Assembly: GCF_037023725.1 (NCBI RefSeq)
Contig: NZ_CP146077.1
Coordinates: 595,001 to 659,000 of the forward strand
Length of the DNA: 64,000 bases
Reading direction: 5' to 3'
Source: Pseudomonas bubulae
Lineage (GTDB): Bacteria > Pseudomonadota > Gammaproteobacteria > Pseudomonadales > Pseudomonadaceae
The first letter of the stretch is position 1, and every line of letters starts with the position of its first letter. The notes under the pieces are model-generated. The model was given only the letters and a program-made list of their open reading frames with translations, was not told the DNA's origin and ran no database searches. Positions 10,385-20,300 of this stretch are shown piece after piece. The translations under genes and the position numbers were made by a program.

Positions 10385-10423
10385 TCGTTTTAGGGCCGAG
10401 TTTTGCCCACTTGCAAAGTGACA

Positions 10424-10463
10424 AGTACAGTTTTAAATTAATTGAAATACCACAGGTACAGTT
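10424..10463 (+). promoter_or_regulatory. Two direct repeats of RGTACAGTT upstream of the DUF2388 cluster
   Basis: AGTACAGTT (10424-10432) and GGTACAGTT (10455-10463) are in the same orientation with starts 31 bp apart, which is three helical turns. The second is identical to the 9-mer at 9919-9927. They lie ~130 bp before the first DUF2388 gene and may be its operator. Inferred from repetition and position. Confidence 0.5.
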
Positions 10464-10593
10464 TGCCTGATACCTGATTCAGAGCACCCTGATACGCGCT
10501 TCGGACAAAACAACCTTTGCCTGAAGCAACCCTGAGCCTACTATTCGGCCCATAACCGTCTATTTTCATTAGTTCATGTTCAGGAGTATTACC

Positions 10594-10911
10594 ATGCCCA
10601 CTCTTCGCCTACTTAGTGCCGCAGTTCTGCTGGCTGTTGCTGCAAGCGCCAACGCCACGAGCTTCATCGCCACCACCGATGGCATCGTGGGTACGCTCAA
10701 AGCCACCACCGACCTGACATCGGATGCTACCGGCTCGTTTCGTGACAACAAGATCGTGCGCGCAGCCCGTGACGACGCTGCCAGCTTTGTGGCCAGCGAA
10801 GGCGCCATCCGTGGCGTGAAACTGGAAAGCGCCTTCGATGCCATCCGCCAGCAAGCACCACAGCTGCAGGCCACCGATGCACAGCTGGCCCAGGCGATCC
10901 TGACGATCTGA
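10594..10911 (+). CDS. DUF2388 domain-containing secreted protein, copy 1
   Basis: 105 residues. It starts at ATG 10594 after CAGGAG (an upstream in-frame ATG at 10576 lacks a good ribosome site). A signal peptide (MPTLRLLSAAVLLAVAASANA) precedes the mature DUF2388 domain. The conserved core reads KIVRAARDDAASFVASEGAI, then RGVKLESAF. DUF2388 proteins are short periplasmic proteins known mainly from Pseudomonas, with no assigned activity. It is first of three paralogues; a REP pair separates it from the second. Confidence 0.88.
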   Translation: MPTLRLLSAAVLLAVAASANATSFIATTDGIVGTLKATTDLTSDATGSFRDNKIVRAARDDAASFVASEGAIRGVKLESAFDAIRQQAPQLQATDAQLAQAILTI

Positions 10912-10927
10912 TCGGGGTCAGCACTCT

Positions 10928-11013
10928 GTGAGAGCGGGCTTGCTCGCGATTCAGGCGCCCTGATTTCTCAGGTAAACCGCGCCGATACAATCGCGAGCAA
11001 GCCCGCTCCCACA
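10928..11013. repeat. REP inverted pair 1
   Basis: Inverted halves built on GAGCGGGCTTGCTCGCGAT (left, from 10932) and ATCGCGAGCAAGCCCGCTC (right, 10990-11008), with a 39-nt spacer. Typical Pseudomonas REP doublet between two DUF2388 genes. Confidence 0.93.
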
Positions 11014-11115
11014 TATACCGTGCAGGCATGAAAAAAATTTCAACAACACCCCCACGCTGGCCCTGCCCCGGCCATTACGCTAGCCTTGGCGCTCATTCAA
11101 ACAGCCTCGAGACCC

Positions 11116-11409
11116 ATGCGTTTTTCCTTATTAGCTCTGCTTGCACTCTGCTGGACTCAATCAGCCAACGCCTTCGACCTGACCACGCAAAATGTGGTGC
11201 TCAGTGGTTATGTCACCAGTAAAGTGACGTCCGCGCCTTTTGATCACAAACTGATACGTGCCGCCCAGGATGATGCCGCCGTCTTTATTGCCAGTGATGG
11301 CCAGACGCGAGGCGCACAGCTGGAGTCTGCCCTGCGTTATCTGCGCCAGAACCAGCCAAAATTGAGTGCCAGCGACCTTGAACTGGCACAGACAATTCTC
11401 GTCCAATAA
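11116..11409 (+). CDS. DUF2388 domain-containing secreted protein, copy 2
   Basis: 97 residues starting MRFSLLALLALCWTQSANA, a signal peptide ending in the AxA-type cleavage site SANA. The mature part keeps the DUF2388 core KLIRAAQDDAAVFIASDGQT, then RGAQLESAL, and the C-terminal DLELAQTIL. The ATG at 11116 is chosen so that the signal peptide is complete; an earlier in-frame ATG at 11086 would add ten unlikely residues. It is 26 bp upstream of copy 3, so the two are probably cotranscribed. Function unknown. Confidence 0.85.
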   Translation: MRFSLLALLALCWTQSANAFDLTTQNVVLSGYVTSKVTSAPFDHKLIRAAQDDAAVFIASDGQTRGAQLESALRYLRQNQPKLSASDLELAQTILVQ

Positions 11410-11435
11410 ATACCCGCTTTTTCTGGAGAAAATTC

Positions 11436-11756
11436 ATGCGTAGCCCTTTGATTGTCGCCACTCTTGGCCTTTTGCTGCTTGCCGATGTGGCACAGGCACA
11501 GACCGTCGTGCAGACCAGTAACATCATCGTGCGTGCTTTTGGCCGCACCATCGATTTTACGTCCGATACAACTACCTCCATCCGTGACTCTAAAGTAGTG
11601 CGCGAAGCCCACGACGACGCCGCCACTTTCGTTGCCAGCCAAGGCGATATTCGCGGCGTACAACTGGAGGCGGCCTTCAGCACCTTGCGCGACCGCGTGC
11701 CTGAAGCCCGTAACGCCAGCGATCACGACCTCGCCGAAGCCATACTCGCACTGTGA
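11436..11756 (+). CDS. DUF2388 domain-containing secreted protein, copy 3
   Basis: 106 residues with signal peptide MRSPLIVATLGLLLLADVAQAQ and the core KVVREAHDDAATFVASQGDI, then RGVQLEAAF, ending DLAEAILAL. A Shine-Dalgarno TCTGGAG lies 10 nt upstream of the ATG. Its stop codon TGA overlaps the GTG start of the following large gene (GTGA at 11753-11756), so the two are translationally coupled. This ties DUF2388 proteins to the Lnb_N/DUF4105 protein functionally. Function unknown. Confidence 0.88.
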   Translation: MRSPLIVATLGLLLLADVAQAQTVVQTSNIIVRAFGRTIDFTSDTTTSIRDSKVVREAHDDAATFVASQGDIRGVQLEAAFSTLRDRVPEARNASDHDLAEAILAL

Positions 11757-13714
11757 GGCCGTTAACGCGCTGGCTCGCCGCCTGTGGCCTGCTGCTGATT
11801 GCCAGCAGCGCCCAGGCCGCGCTGCATCTGCAACTCAAGACCGAGGGCCTGAGCCCGGCCGAGCAACAGGCCAGCCAAGCCCTGCTTGATGAAGCCATGC
11901 AGAGACTGCCACCGCGTTTTATCGAACAACTGGACCGGCAAGTCCTGGTGGGGTGGACCGATGACATGCCCGCCAACGCTTACGGCCAGGCTTCGCTGAC
12001 CTCCGAGCTGGACCTTAATCGCAAGCTGCTGGCCGGGCTGACCGATGGTTCCGCTGCCAGCCTGCAGACCAACCGCCCCCACGGCACTGCGCGCCGGGAG
12101 ATGCTCGCCACCGTCTTGCACGAACTGACACACCTATATGACCGTGCCCGCCTCTGGCCCGCGGACGAGCGCACGCTGATACGCCGCTGCACCCGCCAAA
12201 ACAGCAACACGGGGCTGATTGGCCTGCCCGACCAATGCCGCGGGCAAGCCGGACGCCGCTTCACCCTCAGCGATGACCCGCGTCTGCTTGATCTGGCCGG
12301 CTGGCAGCAATACGTGGGGCGCCGGGGCGAGCGCGAGCAAGACAATCATCAGGTGGTGCGCAGCCCGGACCTGTACGAAGTCAGCAGCCCCAAGGAGTTT
12401 GTCGCAGTCAACATGGAGTATTTCCTCCTCGACCCGGCTTACGCCTGCCGCCGCCCGGCACTGTATCGCTACTACCAGCAGCATTTCGGCTGGGCGCCTG
12501 CCGCCAGAGACGAATGCCCGAAGGGTTTTGCCTTCCTCAATGCCGGCAACGATTTCGCCAAACAGCCACTGGGTACCGTCGATCCCGAGCGGGTCTACGC
12601 CGTCGACTACCTGCTGGCTGAGGCCAATCAGGAATGGGCCAGCCGCTGGGGCCATAGCATGTTGCGCCTGGTGATCTGTGCCCCGGGCCGCCCACGCGGG
12701 CCGGACTGCCGACTCGACCTGCAAGAACACTTAGTGTTGTCCTACCGGGCATTCGTCAATGACGTACAGCTCTCAAGCTGGGACGGCCTGACAGGCGCTT
12801 ACCCATCGCGCCTTTTCGTATTGCCGCTGGCCCAGGTAATTGACGAATACACTAAAACCGAACTGCGCAGCCTGGCTTCCGTGCCGCTCAAACTGAGCCG
12901 CCCTGAAATCGAAGAAGTGGTTGAACACGCCGCCGAGATGCACTGGAGCTATGACGGCGACTACTACTTCATCTCCAATAACTGTGCGGTTGAAACCCTC
13001 AAACTGCTGCGCAGCGGCAGCGACAATGCCCGGCTCAAAGGCCTGGACAGCATTGTGCCCAATGGTTTGCTCGAAGTGCTCAAGGCTCGCGGGCTGGCCG
13101 ATACCAGCGTGCTGGAGGATCCCAAAGAGGCGTTGCGCCTGGGTTATCGCTTCGACTCCTACCGTGATCGCTACCAGGCGATGTTTGATGTTCTCAAAAC
13201 CCGCTTGCCGATCAAGCAAACCACAGTCGAAGACTGGCTGGCCCTTGATGCAGCAGAACGCCGCCCATGGCTTGAGCAAGCCGATCTGCGCGCCAGTGCG
13301 GCATTGTTGCTGCTGGAACAAGCCAGCTTTCGTCGGCAACTGCTGTTGGCACAGGATGAGGTCAAGCAAAAGTACCTGGGCGCACGCCAGCTCAAGGATG
13401 GCGGTATGGACAAAGCCAACAAGACCCTGCAGGAAATTCTTGCCAGCAGCGGTTTTCTCAGCCGCCCGGCAGAATTGCTCGGCAGCGACGGCTACGGCTT
13501 GCCGCAAACCAGGGAGTGGGAAAAGCTCGAATCAGAAAGCAGCCAGCGCCAGCAGCAGCTACTGCGTCTGACCACTGATCTGGACAAGGAGGTGCGCAGC
13601 CTGCTGGAGCCTGCCCGTGCAGCCGAAATTGCAGCCACCGAAGCCAACGTCAAACTGATCGGCGAACATCTACGGACAATCCACAAGGCATCCGGCGGTT
13701 TGCAGCTGCCCTGA
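11753..13714 (+). CDS. Lnb_N/DUF4105-type secreted protein
   Basis: 653 residues, GTG start overlapping the preceding stop, with a signal peptide (MRPLTRWLAACGLLLIASSA, cleavage after SAQA). An N-terminal region carries HELTH at 123-127, an HExxH zinc-protease-like motif followed by LYDRARLW. The central part matches the Lnb_N/DUF4105 domain: conserved His301 in SRWGHSMLRL and Cys411 in FISNNCAVETLKLL, the His/Cys pair of this NlpC/P60-like fold. The C-terminal ~150 residues are helical and Gln/Glu-rich. The protein is probably periplasmic. Substrate and role are unknown; the mix of a zinc-type motif and a cysteine-hydrolase-like domain suggests a cell-wall or protein-processing enzyme. Confidence 0.8.
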   Translation: MRPLTRWLAACGLLLIASSAQAALHLQLKTEGLSPAEQQASQALLDEAMQRLPPRFIEQLDRQVLVGWTDDMPANAYGQASLTSELDLNRKLLAGLTDGSAASLQTNRPHGTARREMLATVLHELTHLYDRARLWPADERTLIRRCTRQNSNTGLIGLPDQCRGQAGRRFTLSDDPRLLDLAGWQQYVGRRGEREQDNHQVVRSPDLYEVSSPKEFVAVNMEYFLLDPAYACRRPALYRYYQQHFGWAPAARDECPKGFAFLNAGNDFAKQPLGTVDPERVYAVDYLLAEANQEWASRWGHSMLRLVICAPGRPRGPDCRLDLQEHLVLSYRAFVNDVQLSSWDGLTGAYPSRLFVLPLAQVIDEYTKTELRSLASVPLKLSRPEIEEVVEHAAEMHWSYDGDYYFISNNCAVETLKLLRSGSDNARLKGLDSIVPNGLLEVLKARGLADTSVLEDPKEALRLGYRFDSYRDRYQAMFDVLKTRLPIKQTTVEDWLALDAAERRPWLEQADLRASAALLLLEQASFRRQLLLAQDEVKQKYLGARQLKDGGMDKANKTLQEILASSGFLSRPAELLGSDGYGLPQTREWEKLESESSQRQQQLLRLTTDLDKEVRSLLEPARAAEIAATEANVKLIGEHLRTIHKASGGLQLP

Positions 13715-13730
13715 CCGAACTAAAGTTCGG

Positions 13731-13759
13731 TTGACAAGCCCTATCATTCTGCCACTATT
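13731..13759 (+). promoter_or_regulatory. Candidate promoter of the tubulin-like operon
   Basis: TTGACA at 13731-13736, 17-bp spacer, ACTATT at 13754-13759 (a weak -10). A small hairpin ACCGAAC-TAAA-GTTCGGT (13714-13731) immediately precedes it and may end transcription from upstream. It is the only good -35 in the 197-bp gap. Confidence 0.4.
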
Positions 13760-13911
13760 CCGCGATGGAAAGTGGCACCGCGCCATTATTCGGCACTGAT
13801 CAATGCCGTTGGCCACACCATCGTTTGAGTCACACCCTCTCATTTGTGAAGTGCTTGCCATAACCCCGGCAGGGACTGGCATGCACCGTTTACAGGTATC
13901 GGCAGGATTAT

Positions 13912-15378
13912 ATGGAGATAGCCAGAAACGACCGCACCTCTGTCTGGACGCTAGGCGACCAGGAGTGGCTGCAAGCAGATGACGGTACATTCTCTCTGCA
14001 CCAGGTCGCTGGTACCAAGCCCCCGGCCGAGCTGGTTGATCTGGATTATCTGGTCGGGGCAACACCCGCGCCTGATACCTCTCCCGGCAACTACCTGCCT
14101 GCTGCATTCGCGTTTTGCCCCAGCACAGGCAAAGAACTGCCGAAGGTCGCCTACCAGACAACTACCCGCTGGCTACCGCCTTATGGCGATGGCAGTGGCT
14201 CTCGCGTGATCAATGAGCGCTGCAAACTGTCCTCGGCCGAGGAGATCAGCTCGCGCTTGTACAGCCAGTTGCTCGATACCCGCCAGGGTGACCTGAACAG
14301 TCGCAAGCTGATTATTGAGTTGCCTCGCAAGAACGGCCTCAACTTCCTCGCCGCCAACCTCGGCGGGCATCGCGAAGCCCTGTACGCACTAAGCCGCGAA
14401 GGCAGCTTGTTCCTGTGGCAAAGAGGCTCGGGAAAGTGGCTTGAGTTACTGCCAAAGAGCGAACCCATCGGTCGCTCTCGCCTGGAAAGCTGGGCCTGGT
14501 CGGTCGCCCTTCACGTGGACGAAAACCAGCAGCACCTGTTGCTCTCCAGCGATAGCGGAGCGACGTTAGTCAGTGTCGACCCACTCACACTGCGTTACCA
14601 AACCTTGCGCGACGACGGCAGCCCGCTGGCCGGCCCTGGCACGCTGGAAGGCCAGTCTTATTTGCCTCAGCTCAAGAGCGGCCACGTTTGCATCGTCAAC
14701 CCTGCCAGCCTCTACGGGTGGGACCGTTGCCTGGTTGAAGGCGCTGACCATGAGCGCATGACCCGGCTCTCGGCGCCGATTCTCGACGCAGCCTCCCGTC
14801 GCCTGTTGTGGATCGGTGAACACGGCTACCTCAGCCTGACCCAAGGCAGCGAACTCAAGGCCCAATGGCATCCGTGGCCCAACAACGCCACCGCCCATCC
14901 CGAGCAAGGGCCACCGTTTCTGGACGGCAGGGGCCTGTGGCAGCTGATCTTCGATGCCAACGGTCAGCATTACCTGCAACTGGATCCGGGTGCTACCGAC
15001 CTGCCGATGCCCATCAAGGGGTATCGCCTGAGCACCGGGCATTTGAGCTTTAAATACAACATCCGGCTTGAGTTGCCCTGGGGCGAACACGACGAGAATA
15101 TCGAGCCCACCACCCGTGAAGTGGTGCAGCCCTTCATCGAATTCGCCACGCAAAAGCGACTTCTCTCAATGCGGGCCCAGCAGTCCAGTACGCTGGAAAC
15201 CTTTTTCGACAGCCGCCAGCCAATGGACGTTGATTATTGCTTCGAGCAGATTGGTGATCAGCGCTTTTCGATCAGTGCCCGCGCCAGCGAACCCTGGAAT
15301 GCCCAGTGGTTCTTTTTTGATAACGCAATGTGGCTGTATATCGACTCATGCGGAGCGCTTTACCGATGGAATGCTTGA
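13912..15378 (+). CDS. Unrecognised beta-rich protein, first gene of the tubulin-like operon
   Basis: 488 residues; I do not recognise a named family. There is no signal peptide or membrane helix, so it should be cytoplasmic. Residues ~140-370 show a series of short blade-like units (REALYALSREGSLFLWQRGS, QHLLLSSDSGATLVSVDP, RRLLWIGEHGYLSLTQGSE, LWQLIFDANGQHYLQLDPG) that look like a degenerate beta-propeller. Tryptophan is frequent. Its 3' end overlaps the start of the next gene by 13 bp, so the two are coupled. It could be a scaffold or binding subunit of the system; this is inference from context. Confidence 0.65.
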   Translation: MEIARNDRTSVWTLGDQEWLQADDGTFSLHQVAGTKPPAELVDLDYLVGATPAPDTSPGNYLPAAFAFCPSTGKELPKVAYQTTTRWLPPYGDGSGSRVINERCKLSSAEEISSRLYSQLLDTRQGDLNSRKLIIELPRKNGLNFLAANLGGHREALYALSREGSLFLWQRGSGKWLELLPKSEPIGRSRLESWAWSVALHVDENQQHLLLSSDSGATLVSVDPLTLRYQTLRDDGSPLAGPGTLEGQSYLPQLKSGHVCIVNPASLYGWDRCLVEGADHERMTRLSAPILDAASRRLLWIGEHGYLSLTQGSELKAQWHPWPNNATAHPEQGPPFLDGRGLWQLIFDANGQHYLQLDPGATDLPMPIKGYRLSTGHLSFKYNIRLELPWGEHDENIEPTTREVVQPFIEFATQKRLLSMRAQQSSTLETFFDSRQPMDVDYCFEQIGDQRFSISARASEPWNAQWFFFDNAMWLYIDSCGALYRWNA

Positions 15379-16841
15379 CCTTCTGGCTGCGCCGCTGCCT
15401 GTTGCTCTCCCTCGTACTTGCCAGCAGCGTGGCCAGCGCAGAGCCTCTGCGCCAGGTATTCCTGGTACAAAATTCAGGCTGGATGGAGCCGTTCTACAGC
15501 GATCCGTCATCGCCGTTCAAGTCGATGGTCACCCAACTGGTGGGCACTGCTGCCGGCAGGGCAGAAGTCGTCATTGGCGGGTTCAACCAGGCTGACAGTC
15601 AGCACCCTTCGCCCGAGTGGATCTATCGCGGCCCGGCCAACCACGCTGCACTGCCCAACTACGTCAATGGCTTGAAGCTGGAGCGCAAAGCCAGCGGTGC
15701 CTATGCCGACACGGATTTCAAAGAGGCTTTGCTGGCCTCAATCACCACCGGGCTGGAAGGTCGCGAGGGTATTGTCTGGATCATCACCAACAATAAAAAC
15801 AGCCCGAACAACAGCAGCGAAACCCAGGCCAAAAACCGCGAATTCTACGACCTGTTGCATAGCGAAGCAGCTATCACCCGGATTGCCGCCTTCCCGCAGA
15901 AAATGCCGGTCAAAGGCCCCAACTACGAAGCCAACGGGTTGATGATCTACGCTCTGGCCTATGGTCAAAAAGCCGGCGTGGCACTGGAGCAGGTGCTCAA
16001 TCAGCCTGCCCTCGCCAGCTTGCTTAAAGATGACCGGGTACGGCTAAAGCCGTTGACCCAGGCTGCCGTGCGCTTTATTCCTACCGGTGTTGAAGACACT
16101 CAGGACGTGAGTGCCGAACTGGCCCCCGACCAGCAAACGGTCATCCTCAATATCAACGTCGACAGCTCGCCGAAAACGGCAGTGCTGCTGGGCAAATTCG
16201 AAAACCAGTTCAACCCTTACCAGATTCATGACGCGAAAATAGGCATGACCCTGGACATGCCGGGCGAAGCCCTGAACTCGAATATATCGCTGGACCGCCT
16301 GACAGACCTCGAGCCAGGCGCCCGCTCCGACGAGCTGAAGATCAGCCTGCAACTGCCGCCCCTGCCATCGCAATGGTCCAGCGATGTGATCTTTTCCAGC
16401 GGTTACCAACGCGCCGGCAGCATCAGCATCAACCTCAGCGAGCAACAACTGCGTATCTCCCAGGGGTTCATTGCACGCATGAATGAACTGTTCCCCGGTG
16501 ACGCCCTGCCTGACGTATTTATCCCCTCCGGTGAAGCCACTACTTCCGAGACCCGTCTGCCGGTTGTGCTGAAAATCAGCTACCCGCTCGGTCCGGTGCT
16601 CATGCTGCTGGGGCTGTTTATTCTGCTCTTGATTGGCGCCCTGCTGGCTGCCTTGCTGATTGCAGGCAAAAAGACCCTGACCGTGATCGTCGAAGGTGTG
16701 CCCCAGTCTTATCCGCTCAAGCCCTTCAGCAGTGCCGGCGTATACGATTCAAACCAGAACAGGGTCGCGACCCTCAAGCGCGCCCTGTTTGGTGCCCGCC
16801 TGGAAAATATCCAGCCCGATACCGCCGTACGACTCAAGTAA
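15366..16841 (+). CDS. Secreted, membrane-anchored protein with vWA-like N-terminus
   Basis: 491 residues. A signal peptide covers 1-25 (cleavage SVASA-EP). The mature N-terminus (RQVFLVQNSGWMEPFY, about 30-44) and GIVWIITNNKNSPNN look like strands of a von Willebrand A fold, but the metal-site DxSxS is replaced by QNSGW. A long extracytoplasmic region leads to one strong membrane helix at about 405-430 (GPVLMLLGLFILLLIGALLAA), then a ~60-residue cytoplasmic tail with a beta-rich segment (KTLTVIVEGVPQSYPL). Overlap with the upstream gene shows coexpression. It probably passes information, or forms a physical link, between the periplasm and the cytoplasmic tubulin-like partner. Confidence 0.7.
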   Translation: MECLTFWLRRCLLLSLVLASSVASAEPLRQVFLVQNSGWMEPFYSDPSSPFKSMVTQLVGTAAGRAEVVIGGFNQADSQHPSPEWIYRGPANHAALPNYVNGLKLERKASGAYADTDFKEALLASITTGLEGREGIVWIITNNKNSPNNSSETQAKNREFYDLLHSEAAITRIAAFPQKMPVKGPNYEANGLMIYALAYGQKAGVALEQVLNQPALASLLKDDRVRLKPLTQAAVRFIPTGVEDTQDVSAELAPDQQTVILNINVDSSPKTAVLLGKFENQFNPYQIHDAKIGMTLDMPGEALNSNISLDRLTDLEPGARSDELKISLQLPPLPSQWSSDVIFSSGYQRAGSISINLSEQQLRISQGFIARMNELFPGDALPDVFIPSGEATTSETRLPVVLKISYPLGPVLMLLGLFILLLIGALLAALLIAGKKTLTVIVEGVPQSYPLKPFSSAGVYDSNQNRVATLKRALFGARLENIQPDTAVRLK

Positions 16842-16871
16842 CCCCACACGCATAGCAAGGAAGTTTTATAC

Positions 16872-17288
16872 ATGGCACAGACCAGCACATTGCCAGCACC
16901 TATCGAAAGCGAAAGCCCTGCACCTGCGCCGTCGCCCATGACCACCACTCTGGCCGCGCCGCAACCGCTGGGCCTTGACCTCGGGGCGAAGAAAGTCGAC
17001 AGCCGCGATGCCCTGATTGGCGTCGCCGTGCTGGTGGTACTGGCCATCCTGTTTTTCGTGATCAAAAACGCCTATGCCAACTGGCGCGTACGTGAGCGTG
17101 TCGCACCGAGCCGGGCAAACGCCTCGGGCTGGTTCCTGTTTCTGGGCCTGTTGATGATCGCCATCATGGCCGTGCTCGCCGTACTCAACTCGGGGCAGTT
17201 CCTTGCGCCGCTCTACATCGCACCGTTGGGTGGCGTAGCTGCCATCTCGCTGGTGGCATGGCTGATGACGTTTTCGGCCAAACGCTGA
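16872..17288 (+). CDS. Small membrane protein with three predicted helices
   Basis: 138 residues, family not recognised. A Pro/Ala/Ser-rich cytoplasmic N-terminus (1-40) is followed by membrane helices near 46-66, 86-106 and 112-133. The loop between the first two is basic (WRVRERVAPSR). The Shine-Dalgarno AAGGAAG lies upstream of the ATG, 30 bp after the preceding gene. It could be the membrane anchor or docking site for the tubulin-like protein encoded next. Function inferred only from context. Confidence 0.65.
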   Translation: MAQTSTLPAPIESESPAPAPSPMTTTLAAPQPLGLDLGAKKVDSRDALIGVAVLVVLAILFFVIKNAYANWRVRERVAPSRANASGWFLFLGLLMIAIMAVLAVLNSGQFLAPLYIAPLGGVAAISLVAWLMTFSAKR

Positions 17289-17392
17289 GCTCATCGGCCG
17301 TTGGCAGACACCTGTCTTTGGCCCGCCTGACCTGAATACTGGATTAACACACCGAAAGCATCGGTTGCCCCCAAGGGCTCATGGAGTTTGAG

Positions 17393-20300
17393 ATGGACAA
17401 GAGTGAAGAACTGACCGGCCCTGCAACCCCTCCGGTCTGCGACAAAATATACCCCACTTTGTTTATCGCTCTTGGCGGCACCGGTATGAAGGTCAATATT
17501 CGCCTGCGCCGGCGCATCCTTAATGCGATCTGGGGAGGCAATAATCAAGTCCAACATATCTCGGATTTCCCGCTGGTGCAGTTCATCAATTTCGACCTCG
17601 ATTCAGGTGAAGTAACCCAGGATGGTAAGTCAGTAAAAACCGACGTGCTGGCCGAGCAAGTGGCCTTCACCTCTGAAGAGAAAGTCATTGAGCCTCTGCA
17701 TCTGAGCAAATACACCCACTCCATGGATGAGCTCAATCGCCACCGTGAAGTGGCCGAATGGTTCCCGCTGACACCAGATAAAATCAAAGCTTTAGGCATC
17801 GACCCCTCCAAGGGGGCAGGGCAGATTCGTGCACTGTCACGCCTGTATTTCTTCGACAAATATCCAAAAATCCGCGACAAAATGCGCGACAAAGTCGGGC
17901 GTTTGCTCAATAACATTGGTACTCAAGCAGACAAGCTGAAAAAACTTGGTCTGGAAATCGAACCGGGAAAACTGCGGATCGTTATTACCGGCTCAGCCGC
18001 CGGGGGTACCGGCTCCGGTGCATTCCTGGACATGGGCTATCTGGCCAAGGCCATCCTTAAAGAAAAAAACATTGTTGGCAAGGTCGACTTGTTCCTCGTC
18101 CTGCCAGGCGGTTTCCAAGCCTTCAACAGCGAGCGTGTTCAAGCGAACGGCTACGCTGCATTGATGGAAATGGAAACCTGCATGCGCGGCAATCCCCTGC
18201 TAAAACATTGGGACGCCTCCGACAATCTGTTTATCGACAGTCGCCCCTACGATGACGTTTTCATCCTAGACAACAGCAACGTCGCACAAGCAAGAACCGA
18301 GAATCAGGAAGACGTCTATGAAATGCTTTCCGACATCTTGTTCACCGACTTCACTTCACAAGACTTCGCCAACAAAAAGCGATCAGTTTCCGTAAACCAA
18401 AACCTGTTCAAGACCGAGAACTTTGATGTCAGCCTGCCGCGCGACTATGGCGACAACAACACACTGCAGTTTCCTCGTATCTACTCCTCGGTCGGGCAGG
18501 CCGTTCTCGACACACAAATTGACGCCCGCCAGAACGTACGTCTGAATCAGCAAGTGCAGCACATGCTTAAGGCGTTTTTCGGCGTCGCCAATAGCGAAGT
18601 CATCAGTAATCGTCCAACCGATAAAGAGCGTGACGAATTCCTGAAGGAACAACTCACCATCACGGCACGTACCTTCACCGACCTGCCAGAATTTCTGTCC
18701 CGTGTGGAGTTAACCCAAGCCACTGGCGAGTTCACTCACTATCAGATCGCCGATGATCTGCTACAGGTAGAAGGTGACAACAGTGTCATTGCGCAAATTG
18801 AGCACAAAGTCGAATCTCTGTTCGAGCGCTTGCAAAATGGCGGCGCCGATAAGGATCAATGGCTGACCCTGGTCCGCGAGATTCAACAGCAGCTTGAGCG
18901 TGACACCAAAGGCAGCTCTATCGACAGCGCCGAGCGTAACCATGAAGTGCGGATCAAGGAAAACCGACTGAAACGTTTCGCACAATGGACACGCGAAGAT
19001 AGCTTGCCGGAGCAATTGTTCCGTCGTCTGGATGATGACGAGCGCGGAGGGCTGGATTACATCCTGGCACTGGTCGAAATGATCAAAGACCGCCTTGAAA
19101 ACGACAATGGCATCATCCCTGCGCTGGAGAAAAATGCCGGACGCTTTAAAGAACTGTCGGAAAAGCTCGAATCATCTGAGCTGGCACGCGAGTTCGAGCG
19201 CCTGAAAGAAACGACTGGCAAAGGACTATTGGCGCGACTGAGCGGTAAAGATAAACAAGCCGACACTGTGATCAGCCAGGTCAAAGATACCCTGCGTGAA
19301 AGCCTGTTGTTCTACGTACGTTCGATTGCCGCGCGCGAAGCGGCTCAGTTGCTGCGTGATATCTCTGAATGGTTGGGCCGCAAAGGACCAGTAGACGTCA
19401 ACGGTCGCCCTGTGTGGAGCGGTTTTGTAGGACGCCTGCAGGACGGCCGTAACGCAGTTGATCATCTTTTGCATCGCATCGACTCAAACATCGCCAAAAT
19501 CAATGCCGGGCTTCAGACTCAACACGCCACGCTGATTCCGCTAAAACTGGTGCAAAGTGACGACCGTCATCCCGTCGACAGCCAGCAAGTACGCGAGTGG
19601 GCCAAGGACGCTTTCAAAGACTTTGGTGGCTCAAAAGCCTTGTTTGGCAAGTTGCAGACCAAAGAAGGTCAAGAGGAACTGCTACAGGCGCTGCGCAATA
19701 AAGCAGTGCATCAGTTACCTAAAAATCAAGCGGATGTGGATCCGTTGATGACCGCATTGGCGGCACTACCCCCCGAAGAACAGCGAGAGAAGTTCAGGAT
19801 GTTGTTGCTGCGGGCCATGCCATGGGTACCGCTTAACCTCAATGGTGATTTCAATATCCACAAAGACCTCTATACCTGCCTGATTGGCGTACACAACTCG
19901 ACTGAATTCAACCGCTTGTTTGGCGCTCAAATTGCGGAATGCTTGCCACAAGGCGCGGGTATCACAGCAGGACAAATCAATTTCTTTGAATCAGGCATGC
20001 CCGGCAAACTGGTGTGCTACACCGAATTGAGCGGGTTCCCGATCCCAGCTATCACCCAGCTGTCGACGTACCTAGCCAGCTATCGTAAAGAAAGCGCCTC
20101 CATCCCCCTGCATATCCATAAACGCATTAGCCAATTCGTACAACCGATCCAGTTCAATCAAGAGCAGTACCGCGAGTTCGCTGAGGATTTCAAACTCTAC
20201 TTGCATGCCATTGGCTTGGGCGTCCTCAAGCGTCTGAACAACGGGCTGTATGAGTTCATGCTGGCCAAGGACAACTTCACCGTGGGCGATGAGTTTTCTA

